From contig NZ_JARLTC010000012.1 in assembly GCF_029382225.1 (NCBI RefSeq), positions 186,001 to 250,000 on the forward strand: 64,000 bases of DNA, written 5' to 3'. A program made the position numbers and the translations under genes. Below are positions 18,547 to 27,003 of this stretch, piece by piece. The DNA is from Spongiactinospora sp. TRM90649. GTDB lineage: Bacteria > Actinomycetota > Actinomycetes > Streptosporangiales > Streptosporangiaceae. Position 1 is the stretch's first letter. The number at the start of each line of letters is the position of its first letter. The notes under the pieces were generated by a model. It did no database searches. It worked only from the letters and a program-made list of their open reading frames with translations, and had not been told where the DNA came from.

Positions 18547-19035
18547 TCAGCCCTCGGCGACCTGACCGGTGGCCGGGGGGTGCGCGTTCGCCCTGTTCCG
18601 TGCGCCGGTCAGGCGGCGGGCGACGTCCTGGGTGAACATGCCGTGGGCCACGGCCGTCACGCCGAAGGCGGCCGTGAGGACCGCGATGTAGGTCGCCCTG
18701 CCGTCGGGGGCGAGGAGCACGGCGGCGCCGTCGGCGAAACCGTTGACGGCCATGCCCAGGCCGGTGACGAGTGCCGTCACCCAGCGCCCGGCGGTCCGGA
18801 ACAGCGGGCGGGCGGTCGCCGTCACGGCGGCCGGTACGGCCAGTACGCCGAACACGACCATGACGCCCAGTGTCCCGGCCGGGGTGAACCGGCTCTCCTC
18901 GGCCGCGGCGACGGCGATGGCGCTCATCAGCAGCCGGGCGACACCCCCGATGACGATCCCGGCGGCGATCGCCGCCACCAGCGCCGAACCGGCCAGTCGT
19001 ACGACGTGGCCGCGCCCGCCTTCGAACCCTTGCAT
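18547..19035 (-). CDS. Small integral membrane protein
   Basis: 162 residues with four apparent membrane helices (about 13-40, 53-75, 82-108 and 112-132), Ala/Val-rich. Short charged termini and no recognised family. ATG 19035 lacks a clear ribosome site; a leaderless start is possible. It is flanked by the AraC gene and the flavin monooxygenase gene on the same strand, with gaps of 46 and 89 bases. Confidence 0.75.
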   Translation of the reverse strand: MQGFEGGRGHVVRLAGSALVAAIAAGIVIGGVARLLMSAIAVAAAEESRFTPAGTLGVMVVFGVLAVPAAVTATARPLFRTAGRWVTALVTGLGMAVNGFADGAAVLLAPDGRATYIAVLTAAFGVTAVAHGMFTQDVARRLTGARNRANAHPPATGQVAEG

Positions 19036-19124
19036 GAGATGGGTTGTAGCGCTCTGTCACCAGGGTCGGCAATGCCGGAAGGATTACGTGATACGCCTGT
19101 TATGCGAGGAATGTCGGGCTTGCC

Positions 19125-20336
19125 TCAGCCGGACTGGCGGGCCGGTTCGTCCCAGTCGATGTGGTGCTCGTAGATCCAGTGGTTGGGGTCGTGGCCGGTG
19201 CGGGCCATGCGCTTCATGGCCAGGCTCATGATCAGGTCGCGCGGTATGCGGGTGAGCGGGCCGGGCGTCTTCCAGCCGTCCGTGCGCCTCCCCTGGGCGA
19301 CGACGCGTTCGACCCGCTCGCGGCGCAGCCGTTCGTAGGCGGCGAAGGCGGCGCCGAAGTCCGTGGCGTCGCGCAGGCATTTGGCCAGCACCACGGCGTC
19401 CTCGATGGCCATGGCCGCGCCCTGGCCGATGGAGGGCACGGTGGCGTGCGCGGCGTCGCCGATGATGATCATCCGGCCGCGGTGCCACCTGGGCACGACG
19501 GGGACGTCGTAGGCGGTCCAGGGGGCGAGGATCCGGTCGGTCGCCTCGATGAAGGCCACGGCCGGGCCGTGGTCGCGCCGGAACACCTCCATGAGCTCCG
19601 CCCGCCAGTCCTGCTCGCCGACCATGGCCAGTTCGGCGGCGGTGGGCTCGGCGGCCCTGGTCAGGTTCGCCGCCCACCACACCTCGCCGTGCGCGTGCGC
19701 GGCGTAGGCGAAGAACGCGCGCGACCCGAAGATCGCGTGCATGGTGCCCGGATCGCCGCCCGCCGGGACGCCGCGAGCGTAGCCGCCCACGTTGACCAGG
19801 CCGCTGTAGCGCACGCCGGGCGCGGCGGGGTCGATCAGCTCGCGGGTGCGCGAGCGCAGGCCGTCGGCGCCGATCAGCAGGTCGCCGGAGGCGGTGGTGC
19901 CGTCGGCGAACGTCGCCACGACGCCGTCGCCGGTGTCACCGGTGTCGCGGGCGTGGGTCAGGCGCTTGCCGTACTCGATCCGCACGCCCTGCCGGGCGGC
20001 GTGCTCGCGCAGCGCGCGGTACAGCTCGGCCCGCTTGACGGTACGGCTGGCCGCGCCGTCCCGCAGCACCCGCCCGTACGGCAGGTCGCCGATCAACCGG
20101 CCCGAGGCGCTGGTGAGCCTGATCCGCGGCGTCTCGAAGCCGAGCCGCCGGACGTCGAAGTCGAGCGCGCGTAAGGCGTCCAGAGCGTTGACCGCGAGCG
20201 TGAGAAACGCGCCCACATCGTCGGCCGTGCGGTCGTAGCCCTCATAGACCACGGCCTCGATACCCGCCTTGCGCAGGGCGATCGCACAGGAAATGCCGGA
20301 AATTCCGGCACCGGAGATCATCGCTGTATATGTCAT
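19125..20336 (-). CDS. FAD-dependent monooxygenase (PHBH/aromatic hydroxylase type)
   Basis: 403 residues. N-terminal GxGxxG dinucleotide fold (SGAGISGISCAIALRKAG), the middle LLIGADGLRSRTRELI motif and the second FAD motif IIIGDAAHATVPSIGQG. These are the three fingerprints of class A flavoprotein monooxygenases, as in TetX-like and salicylate hydroxylase-like enzymes. The substrate is unknown; with a divergent TetR of the tetracycline-repressor type, drug modification is one possibility. The ATG at 20336 lies inside the left arm of the operator and has no ribosome site, so leaderless translation is likely. An alternative ATG is at 20321. Confidence 0.93.
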   Translation of the reverse strand: MTYTAMISGAGISGISCAIALRKAGIEAVVYEGYDRTADDVGAFLTLAVNALDALRALDFDVRRLGFETPRIRLTSASGRLIGDLPYGRVLRDGAASRTVKRAELYRALREHAARQGVRIEYGKRLTHARDTGDTGDGVVATFADGTTASGDLLIGADGLRSRTRELIDPAAPGVRYSGLVNVGGYARGVPAGGDPGTMHAIFGSRAFFAYAAHAHGEVWWAANLTRAAEPTAAELAMVGEQDWRAELMEVFRRDHGPAVAFIEATDRILAPWTAYDVPVVPRWHRGRMIIIGDAAHATVPSIGQGAAMAIEDAVVLAKCLRDATDFGAAFAAYERLRRERVERVVAQGRRTDGWKTPGPLTRIPRDLIMSLAMKRMARTGHDPNHWIYEHHIDWDEPARQSG

Positions 20337-20358
20337 AAACGCAGTCTATGACATATAC
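20326..20358. promoter_or_regulatory. Perfect inverted-repeat operator of the TetR/monooxygenase pair
   Basis: A 12-bp perfect inverted repeat (GTATATGTCATA / TATGACATATAC) with a 9-base spacer. The left arm covers the monooxygenase start codon and the right arm lies 36 bases before the TetR start. Placement and symmetry fit auto- and cross-repression by the TetR protein. Confidence 0.8.
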
Positions 20359-20393
20359 TTAGGAGGATCGCAAGGCATTCATCGGAGGAAGCA

Positions 20394-21140
20394 ATGAACG
20401 GCAGTCCGCCGCCCGGGATGCGGGCCCTCTGGGAACGCCTCAACGCCCCAGAAGCCCAGCCCCGCACGGCCCTGAGCCCGGCCCGCATCGTGCGCGCGGC
20501 GGTTACGATCGCCGACGAGGACGGCCTCGCCGCCGTGTCCATGGCGAAGGTCGCCGAACGGCTCGGCTTCACGCCGATGTCGCTGTACCGGCATGTCAGG
20601 AACAAGAACGAGTTGCTGCTGATGATGCTGGACGCGGTCGCCGCGGTGCCCGCCGAACTCGGCGAACCCGGCGGCGGCTGGCGGGCCACCCTGGAGCGCT
20701 GGTGCCGGGCGCAGTGGGAGATGCTGCGGGCCCACGCCTGGATCGTGCACCTGCCCATCACCGGGCCGCCGATCACGCCCAACCAGCTCGCCTGGACCGA
20801 CCGCGCCCTGGCCGCGCTGCGCGACACCAGGCTCACCGAGCCGGAGAAGGTCGGCGTGTCGCTGCTGATCGCCAACTACATGCACGCCACCGCGCGACTC
20901 GCCGGCGACCTGGGCCAGGCCGCTCAGAGCGAGTCGATCGCCGGCTACAGCGCGCTGCTCGCCGACGTGGCCGACGCGCGCCGCTTCCCCGACCTGCGCG
21001 CGGCGATCGACGCCGGGGCGTACGACTACCCGGCGGACGTCCCGCCGGAGGAGCGGCGGCTCGACTACGCCTTCGGCCTGGCCCGCATCCTGGACGGCGT
21101 CGCGGCCCTGATCCAGACCCGCGCGGCCGACAGGGGTTGA
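20394..21140 (+). CDS. TetR-family repressor (tetracycline-repressor-like C-terminus)
   Basis: 248 residues. HTH near residues 40-65 (GLAAVSMAKVAERLGFTPMSLYRHV), then the TetR_C_1-type ligand domain. The start has a good GGAGGAAG site. It is divergent from the monooxygenase across a perfect operator at 20326-20358, so it probably represses that gene and itself until a small molecule binds. Confidence 0.93.
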   Translation: MNGSPPPGMRALWERLNAPEAQPRTALSPARIVRAAVTIADEDGLAAVSMAKVAERLGFTPMSLYRHVRNKNELLLMMLDAVAAVPAELGEPGGGWRATLERWCRAQWEMLRAHAWIVHLPITGPPITPNQLAWTDRALAALRDTRLTEPEKVGVSLLIANYMHATARLAGDLGQAAQSESIAGYSALLADVADARRFPDLRAAIDAGAYDYPADVPPEERRLDYAFGLARILDGVAALIQTRAADRG

Positions 21141-21174
21141 CCTTGCCCCTGGGTCAGGGTCCGACGATGCCTCC

Positions 21175-21629
21175 ATGGACACCAACACACTCCCCGCCGT
21201 CGCAGCCCGGATCCGCGAAGAGGCCGCCGCCTTCTGCGAGTCCGGCCAGGCCCCCGGGTTCGTCTGCCGATCCCCACGTTGATCACCGAGCTGGAACAGG
21301 ACGTCGATCTCACCCCGTACGTCGGCACCTACCGATCCGACCAGCTTCGCATCGACGTCGGCATCGTGGACGGGGTCCTTGAGGAGCGGACGACCTACGA
21401 GCCGGCGGACGAGTCGCAGGACCGGATCTTCACCGAGTTCGCCGGCGGCACCACCGCCGCCCCGCCGCAGCGGTACGTGCCGATCCGGCCGGGCCTCTTC
21501 GCCCCAGCCGGATACCCCCTGGAGACGTTCGACGGCTACCTGCGGCTGCTGCTCGTCTCCTACCACGACATCCGCGACGGCAAGGCCCGCTTCCGCAACG
21601 GCGGCGGCCGCCTGACCAGGCGGATCTAG
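21175..21629 (+). pseudogene. Internally deleted beta-lactamase-family (serine hydrolase) gene
   Basis: The ATG at 21175 opens 35 codons that look like the start of a serine hydrolase (MDTNTLPAVAARIREEAAAF) and ends at a TGA near 21280. In another frame, 21279-21629 encodes a 116-residue tail typical of the C-terminal domain of beta-lactamase-fold hydrolases (DLTPYVGTYRSDQLRIDV). The catalytic core with SxxK is missing. A large internal deletion with frameshift is the simplest reading. Confidence 0.6.
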
Positions 21630-21706
21630 CCGGTGTCGACAGCGGCCAGCAGCGCCGCGCCCGTCGGCGTGCACAGTTCCCGTGCCACCGGCCCCGCCAC
21701 GACCGT

Positions 21707-21972
21707 CGCGGGGACCGCGCCGAGCACCTGCCGGCGGAGGATCTGCTGCAGACCGCGCTGGTGCGGGTATGGCGCGTATGGGGACGGGTGGGCGAGTATC
21801 CGGACGCCTACGTGTCGCGGGCCCTGGTCAACACGCACCTGTCCTGGCGGCGCCGGTTCCGGCGGCGCGAACACCCGACCGCCGCGCCACCCGAGACGGC
21901 CGCGCCGGACCACGCGATGGACCTGTCCGATGAGCGGACCGTGCTCTGGGCGGCGGTGCGACGCACGCCTCA
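21707..21972 (+). pseudogene. Fragment of an ECF sigma-70 factor (SigE-like family)
   Basis: One frame reads GDRAEHLPAEDLLQTALVRVW, then YVSRALVNTHLSWRRRF and ERTVLWAAVRRTPQ. This is region 2 and the linker of Streptomyces-type SigE-like sigma factors. The start, the N-terminal part and all of region 4 are absent. The frame continues to TGA 21998-22000, but the last residues are translation of the NrdR box, so the homology ends near 21972. Confidence 0.65.
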
Positions 21973-21988
21973 ACACGAGATGTTGGGT
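21973..21988 (+). promoter_or_regulatory. NrdR box 1
   Basis: ACACGAGATGTTGGGT fits the NrdR consensus ACACNANATNTNGTGT with one mismatch. NrdR is the ATP/dATP-sensing repressor of ribonucleotide reductase genes. It starts exactly 31 bases before box 2, about three helical turns, as is usual for paired NrdR boxes. Confidence 0.7.
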
Positions 21989-22003
21989 GTGACTTTTTGA
22001 TCG

Positions 22004-22019
22004 CGTCTATATATGGTGT
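22004..22019 (+). promoter_or_regulatory. NrdR box 2 overlapping the nrdAB -10 region
   Basis: CGTCTATATATGGTGT matches the right half of the NrdR consensus perfectly and the left half weakly. It contains TATATAT, the likely -10 element, so NrdR binding would block the polymerase. Confidence 0.6.
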
Positions 22020-22206
22020 CTCTGCAGCCGGTCCGGTCGCCCAGCCAGGGTGACCGGGGCAAGAGGGAACCTGGTGAGAATCCGGGACTGCCCCGCAGCG
22101 GTGAGTGGGAACGACCGCCGTCATGTGCACTGGGCCGAGGGTCCGGGAAGCGACGGTCAGTAGGTGCCAGCAGCGCGCCCACGAGTCCGAAGACCTGCCG
22201 GCCGTA
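22018..22206 (+). promoter_or_regulatory. Cobalamin (AdoCbl) riboswitch
   Basis: The leader carries the conserved core elements: AGAGGGAACCTGGTGAGAAT followed by CCGGGACTGCCCCGCAGCGG around 22061-22101, and the B12-box-like GAGTCCGAAGACCTGCCGGC near 22183-22202. Outer GCCGG/CCGGC arms can form P1. It lies about 140 bases before nrdA. In Streptomyces coelicolor a B12 riboswitch represses class Ia nrdAB when cobalamin allows the class II enzyme NrdJ to work; the same logic is inferred here. Confidence 0.92.
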
Positions 22207-22344
22207 CCGCGCACGACCTGGTGCGCGGATGCTCCGAGGCCGCGCGGGACGGCCGACGGCACCGGCGCGATGGCTGTGCTCCGTCCTCGCCGACGCCTCC
22301 TGCGCGTGTCCTCGGTTCAGGGCCGAGTTCGCGAGGAGAGAGCT

Positions 22345-24777
22345 GTGACGGTCACCGGGGACCCATCGACCGACCTGACCGAGGTGACGGCGGAAGCCGT
22401 GCCCGGGTCGCGCCGGGCGCAGATGCGCGTGCGCAAGCGCAACGGCACCGCCGAGCCCGTCGACGTCAACAAGATCGTTCGTGCGGTGGAGCGCCGCGCG
22501 GACGACCTCACCGACATCGACCCGCTCCGGGTGGCCACCAAGACGATCAGCGGCCTGTACGACGGGGCGACCACCGCCGAGCTGGACCGGCTGTCGATCC
22601 AGACCGCCGCGGAGATGATCGGTGCGGAGCCGCAGTACTCGCGCCTGGCCGCGCGGCTGCTGTCCGGGTACATCGGCAAGGAGGTCCGGGGCCAAGGGGT
22701 GGCCTCCTTCAGCCAGGCGATCCGCCTGGGACACGCCGAAGGGCTCATCGGCGACCGCACCGCCGAGTTCGTCAAGACCAACGCACGCAAGCTCGACGAC
22801 GCCGTGGATCCGGCCGGCGACCTGCGGTTCGAGTACTTCGGGTTGCGCACCGTCTACGACCGCTACCTGCTGCGGCACCCGTCCACGCGGCTGGTGGTGG
22901 AGACCCCGCAGTACTGGCTGCTGCGGGTGGCGTGCGGGCTGGCCGAGACGCCCGCCGAGGCCGTCGGCTTCTACCGGCTCATGTCGTCGCTGGCCTACCT
23001 GCCGAGTTCGCCGACGCTGTTCAACTCAGGCACCCGGCACACGCAGATGTCCTCGTGTTACCTGGTGGACTCGCCGAGGGACGAGCTCGGCTCCATCTAC
23101 GAGCGGTACGCACAGGTGGCGCAGCTCTCCAAGTTCGCGGGCGGGATCGGCATCTCCTGGTCGCGGGTGCGTTCGCGGGGCGCGCTGATCCGGGGCACGA
23201 ACGGGCACTCCAACGGCATCGTCCCGTGGCTGCGCACCCTGGACGCCTCGGTGGCCGCCGTCAACCAGGGGGGCCGCCGCAAGGGCGCGGCCTGCGTGTA
23301 CCTGGAGTCGTGGCATCCGGACATCGAGGAGTTCCTCGAACTGCGCGACAACACCGGCGAGGACGCCCGCCGTACGCACAACCTCAACCTGGCCAACTGG
23401 ATCCCGGACGAGTTCATGCGCCGGGTCGAGGCCGACGGCGTGTGGTCGCTGTTCGACCCGAACGAGCTGCCCGAGCTGCCCGACCTGTGGGGCGAGGCGT
23501 TCGACGCGGCCTACCGCGCGGCGGAGGAGGCCGGGCGCTACGTCCGGCAGGTCAGGGCCCGCGACCTGTACGCCAAGATGATGCGCACCCTGGCGCAGAC
23601 CGGCAACGGCTGGATGACCTTCAAGGACGCCGCCAACCGGCTGTGCAACCAGGCGGCAGAGCCGGGCAACGTGGTCCATCTGTCCAACCTGTGCACCGAG
23701 ATCATCGAGGTGTCGGACGACGGCGAGACGGCGGTGTGCAACCTCGGTTCGGTCAACCTGGCGGCGCATCTGACCGGCGGCGACATCGACTGGGAACGGC
23801 TCCGCGCGACCGTGCGCACGGCCGTCACGTTCCTGGATCGGGTGATCGACATCAACTACTACCCGAGCCCGCAGGCGGCGGCGAGCAACCCGCGCTGGCG
23901 TCCGGTCGGGCTCGGCGTCATGGGGCTGCAGGACGTGTTCTTCGCGCTGCGCCTGCCGTTCGACTCGCCCGAGGCCAAGGAGCTGTCCACCCGCGTCGCC
24001 GAGGAGGTCTACCTGTCGGCGCTGGAGACCTCGGCCGGGCTGGCCGAGCGGTTCGGCGCGCACCCGGCCTACGACCAGACGTGGGCGGCGCGCGGCAGGC
24101 TTCAGCACGACCTGTGGGGCGTGGACGGCACGCAGCCGGAACGCTGGGCCGGGCTGCGCGAGCGGATCGCCGCGCACGGCCTGCGCAACTCGCTGCTGAT
24201 CGCGATCGCGCCCACCGCCACGATCGCCTCGATCGCCGGGTGCTACGAGTGCGTCGAGCCGCAGGTGTCGAACCTGTTCAAGCGTGAGACCCTCAGTGGC
24301 GAGTTCCTGCAGATCAACAACGCCCTGGTGGCCGAGCTGAAGGCACGCGGCCTGTGGAACGAGCGGATCAGGGCCGCGATCCGGCAGGCCGAGGGCTCCG
24401 TGCAGGGCGTCGCCGAGCTGCCGGACGACGTGCGGCGGCTGTTCCGCACCGCCTGGGAGCTGCCGCAGCGGGCGCTGATCGACATGGCGGCGGCGCGCTC
24501 GCCGTACATCGACCAGAGCCAGTCGCTGAACCTGTTCATGAGCGCCCCGACCATCGACAAGCTCTCCTCGATGTACCTGCACGCCTGGAAGTCGGGCCTG
24601 AAGACCACCTACTACCTGCGTTCCCGCCCCGCCACCCGGATCCAGCAGGCCACCGTGCCCGTCGTGAGTGGGCCCGTCATGAGTGGGCCCGTCATGAGTG
24701 GGCCCGTCGTGAACACCTCCGACGAGGCGCTCGCCTGCTCGCTGGAGAACCCCGAGTCGTGCGAGGCGTGCCAGTGA
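22345..24777 (+). CDS. nrdA: Class Ia ribonucleoside-diphosphate reductase alpha subunit
   Basis: 810 residues. The N-terminal ATP-cone (about 28-120; MRVRKRNGTAEPVDVNKIV) gives allosteric overall-activity control. Active-site residues are Cys238 (SSCYLVD), the radical site Asn448/Cys450/Glu452 (SNLCTEI), Cys465 (VCNLGS), the radical-transfer pair Tyr756/Tyr757 (TTYYLR) and the C-terminal redox pair Cys806/Cys809 (CEACQ). The tail linker contains three SGPV repeats. GTG 22345 follows GAGGAGAG. Reduces NDPs with NrdB; upstream are NrdR boxes and a B12 riboswitch. Confidence 0.97.
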   Translation: MTVTGDPSTDLTEVTAEAVPGSRRAQMRVRKRNGTAEPVDVNKIVRAVERRADDLTDIDPLRVATKTISGLYDGATTAELDRLSIQTAAEMIGAEPQYSRLAARLLSGYIGKEVRGQGVASFSQAIRLGHAEGLIGDRTAEFVKTNARKLDDAVDPAGDLRFEYFGLRTVYDRYLLRHPSTRLVVETPQYWLLRVACGLAETPAEAVGFYRLMSSLAYLPSSPTLFNSGTRHTQMSSCYLVDSPRDELGSIYERYAQVAQLSKFAGGIGISWSRVRSRGALIRGTNGHSNGIVPWLRTLDASVAAVNQGGRRKGAACVYLESWHPDIEEFLELRDNTGEDARRTHNLNLANWIPDEFMRRVEADGVWSLFDPNELPELPDLWGEAFDAAYRAAEEAGRYVRQVRARDLYAKMMRTLAQTGNGWMTFKDAANRLCNQAAEPGNVVHLSNLCTEIIEVSDDGETAVCNLGSVNLAAHLTGGDIDWERLRATVRTAVTFLDRVIDINYYPSPQAAASNPRWRPVGLGVMGLQDVFFALRLPFDSPEAKELSTRVAEEVYLSALETSAGLAERFGAHPAYDQTWAARGRLQHDLWGVDGTQPERWAGLRERIAAHGLRNSLLIAIAPTATIASIAGCYECVEPQVSNLFKRETLSGEFLQINNALVAELKARGLWNERIRAAIRQAEGSVQGVAELPDDVRRLFRTAWELPQRALIDMAAARSPYIDQSQSLNLFMSAPTIDKLSSMYLHAWKSGLKTTYYLRSRPATRIQQATVPVVSGPVMSGPVMSGPVVNTSDEALACSLENPESCEACQ
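24658..24714 (+). repeat. 15-bp tandem repeat in the nrdA tail linker
   Basis: About three and a half copies of CCCGTCATGAGTGGG, the first differing at one base, encode repeated Pro-Val-Met-Ser-Gly between the catalytic barrel and the swinging C-terminal Cys pair. Unit changes would alter linker length without frameshift. Confidence 0.85.
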
Positions 24778-24788
24778 AGGAGAACCCG

Positions 24789-25784
24789 ATGCTGCTCGAC
24801 CCGGGCATGAGCCTGACCCTGCGCCCGATGCGCTACCCCCTGTTCTTCGACCGCTTCCGGGACGCGATCAAGAACACCTGGACCGTGGAGGAGGTGGACC
24901 TGCACGCCGACCTGAAGGACCTGTCCAAACTGTCGGCCGCCGAGCGCCACCTGGTCGGACGGCTGGTCGCGTTCTTCGCCACCGGCGACACCATCGTGGC
25001 CAACAACCTGGTGCTCAACCTCTACGAGCACGTCAACGCCCCCGAGGCCCGGCTGTACCTGTCCAGGCAGCTCTTCGAGGAGGCCGTGCACGTCCAGTTC
25101 TACCTGAACCTGCTCGACACCTACGTGCCCGACGAGCGGGAGCGCGCGGCGGCCTTCGCCGCCGTGGAGAACATCCCCTCCATCCGGCGCAAGGCCGAGT
25201 TCTGCTTCCGCTGGATCGACTCCATCGGCGACCTGCGGCGGCTTGCGACCCGCGAGGACCGCCGGGCGTTCCTGCTCAACCTGATCTGCTTCGCCGCCTG
25301 CATCGAGGGCCTGTTCTTCTACGGCGCCTTCGCCTACGTCTACTTCCTGCGCTCCCGGGGCCTGCTCAACGGCCTGGCCTCGGGCACGAACTGGGTCTTC
25401 CGCGACGAGTCCATGCACATGGCGTTCGCGTTCGACGTGGTCGCCGTGGTGCGCCAGGAGGAGCCCGGCCTGTTCGACGACGAGATGGCCGGCCAGGTAC
25501 GGCGGATGCTCGCCGAGGCCGTGGACTGCGAGGTCCGGTTCGCCGAGGACCTGCTGGACCAGGGCGTGCCGGGCATGTCCATCGCGGACATGCGCGCCTA
25601 CCTGGAGCACGTCGCCGATCGGCGGCTGGCGCAGCTCGACCTCCCGCCGCTGTACGGTTCGAAGAACCCGTTCGCCTTCATGGAGCTGCAGGACGTCCAG
25701 GAGCTGTCCAACTTCTTCGAACGCAGGGTCTCCGCCTACCAGGTGGGCGTGACCGGCTCGGTCAGCTTCGACGCCGACTTCTGA
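24789..25784 (+). CDS. nrdB: Class Ia ribonucleotide reductase beta subunit
   Basis: 331 residues, ferritin-like di-iron protein. Iron ligands appear as Asp67 (FATGDTIVANN), Glu98 and His101, with the radical tyrosine Tyr105 in EEAVHVQFY, then Glu173 (CIEGLFF) and Glu207/His210 (DESMH). The presence of Tyr105 argues for a tyrosyl-radical enzyme rather than class Ic. ATG 24789 has AAGGAG 6 bases upstream; a GTG at 24774 overlapping the nrdA stop is an alternative. It is the last gene of the operon; no nrdI or nrdH is present, which fits class Ia. Confidence 0.96.
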   Translation: MLLDPGMSLTLRPMRYPLFFDRFRDAIKNTWTVEEVDLHADLKDLSKLSAAERHLVGRLVAFFATGDTIVANNLVLNLYEHVNAPEARLYLSRQLFEEAVHVQFYLNLLDTYVPDERERAAAFAAVENIPSIRRKAEFCFRWIDSIGDLRRLATREDRRAFLLNLICFAACIEGLFFYGAFAYVYFLRSRGLLNGLASGTNWVFRDESMHMAFAFDVVAVVRQEEPGLFDDEMAGQVRRMLAEAVDCEVRFAEDLLDQGVPGMSIADMRAYLEHVADRRLAQLDLPPLYGSKNPFAFMELQDVQELSNFFERRVSAYQVGVTGSVSFDADF

Positions 25785-25788
25785 CGCC

Positions 25789-26739
25789 TCAGGGGGTCAG
25801 GCGACGCCACTCGCCGGGCGTGACCCCGTAGGCCGCGCGGAACCTGCGGGTGAAGTGGGTCGGGTCGCGGAACCCCCAGCGGCGGGCGATCATCGCGATC
25901 GTCCGCCCCCGGGCGTCCGTAGAGGCGAGCTCCTCGCGGGCGCCCTTGAGCCGTTCACCGATGATCCACTGTTCCAGGCCGAGCCCGGCGTCGGCGCAGA
26001 CCTTGTACAGGTACCGCAGCGAGATGTGGTGGGCCGCCGCGATGGTCTCCGGGCTCAGCCCGGGGTCGTTGAGGTGGCGGCGCACATAGGCCCTGATCCG
26101 GGTCGGCAACGTCTCGGCCAGCACCGGGCGGGAATAGCGCGGGTCGTGCGTGGCCGAGGCCAGCAGGGCCCTGGCCAGCTCGATCCCGGCCGCGCCGACC
26201 CCCGGCGCGGCCGGGTCGGCGGAGATCCGCTCGGCGTCGCGCGCCAGGTGGGCGATGTGGCCGGTGACCATCGGGTAGAGCGGGCTGGTGGGCAGGCGGC
26301 CGAGCGCCCTGCGGATCACGTCGACGGGCAGGCCCAGTTCCTCGATGGGGATCTGGACGCAGGCCGCGGCGCCCTCGCCCGACCAGGAGTAGTCGTACGC
26401 CGAGGACAGATCGACCGCGATCAGCTCCCCCGGCGCCACCGTCTGCCGCCGCTCCAGTTGCTGGTGGCGTCCGTCGCCGCGCCGCTGGACGGACAGCGCG
26501 ATGACGGGGGCCGCGTCCTGCCTGGCCTGCCGGGCGGTGCGCAGCAGCCGGATCCCCGAGGAGCGGGCGGTGAAGACGTTGGCCCTGCCGAGCTCCCACA
26601 CCTCGATCCGCGTGCGGATGCCGCGTTCCGGGTGCTCGTGGATCACCTGGCAGGGCGCCGAGGCGTTCATCATCGCGGCGTGGACCGCCTCCACCCGGTC
26701 GCCTGCCGGGATGTCCGCGGTGTCGAGGATGAATCCCAT
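25789..26739 (-). CDS. AraC-family regulator (AraC_binding_2 type)
   Basis: 316 residues. N-terminal AraC_binding_2-like sensor (FILDTADIPAGDRVEAVHAA at the start) and a C-terminal HTH domain (ISLRYLYKVCADAGLG then FRDPTHFTRRFRAAYGVTPGEW). ATG 26739 follows GGAG; a GTG at 26775 would add 12 residues. It is convergent with nrdB, 4 bases apart. S. coelicolor nrdS is an AraC-like gene in the nrdABS operon, but orientation here differs, so I do not call it nrdS. Region 26740-27003 shows no other gene. Confidence 0.88.
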   Translation of the reverse strand: MGFILDTADIPAGDRVEAVHAAMMNASAPCQVIHEHPERGIRTRIEVWELGRANVFTARSSGIRLLRTARQARQDAAPVIALSVQRRGDGRHQQLERRQTVAPGELIAVDLSSAYDYSWSGEGAAACVQIPIEELGLPVDVIRRALGRLPTSPLYPMVTGHIAHLARDAERISADPAAPGVGAAGIELARALLASATHDPRYSRPVLAETLPTRIRAYVRRHLNDPGLSPETIAAAHHISLRYLYKVCADAGLGLEQWIIGERLKGAREELASTDARGRTIAMIARRWGFRDPTHFTRRFRAAYGVTPGEWRRLTP

Positions 26740-27003
26740 CTGCTCCAGCGTAGGCCAGCGCCGTCCGGTGGTCACCGGCCGGCCGGACGGCGCGCGCGGG
26801 CCGTCCGAGCCGAGGGTGCACGCTGGGCCGCAGGCGGTGCACGCACGGCCGCACCGCAGACGATCACCGCCTTCTAACGTGGCCGCGTAGCCAGCCCCGC
26901 GTCACGCGGTCACCGCCGCCGCCCGGCCGGTCCGCGCCCGTCGGTGTGATCTCCGACGGCCGGGGTGACGCCGGCCGGGGCGCGTTCGTGAAGAGGCGTG
27001 GCC

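Noticed and set aside
21761-22000. A complete small gene ending at 22000
   Set aside because: The last residues are translation of the NrdR box and the frame lacks sigma region 4; it is a relic.
22105-22344. N-terminal extension of nrdA into the riboswitch region
   Set aside because: The extension would translate the riboswitch and is unlike any NrdA; GTG 22345 has a ribosome site and precedes the ATP-cone at normal distance.
25789-26775. The AraC gene beside nrdB as nrdS
   Set aside because: In Streptomyces nrdS is co-directional in the nrdABS operon. Here the gene is convergent and has its own promoter side, so only a family name is given.
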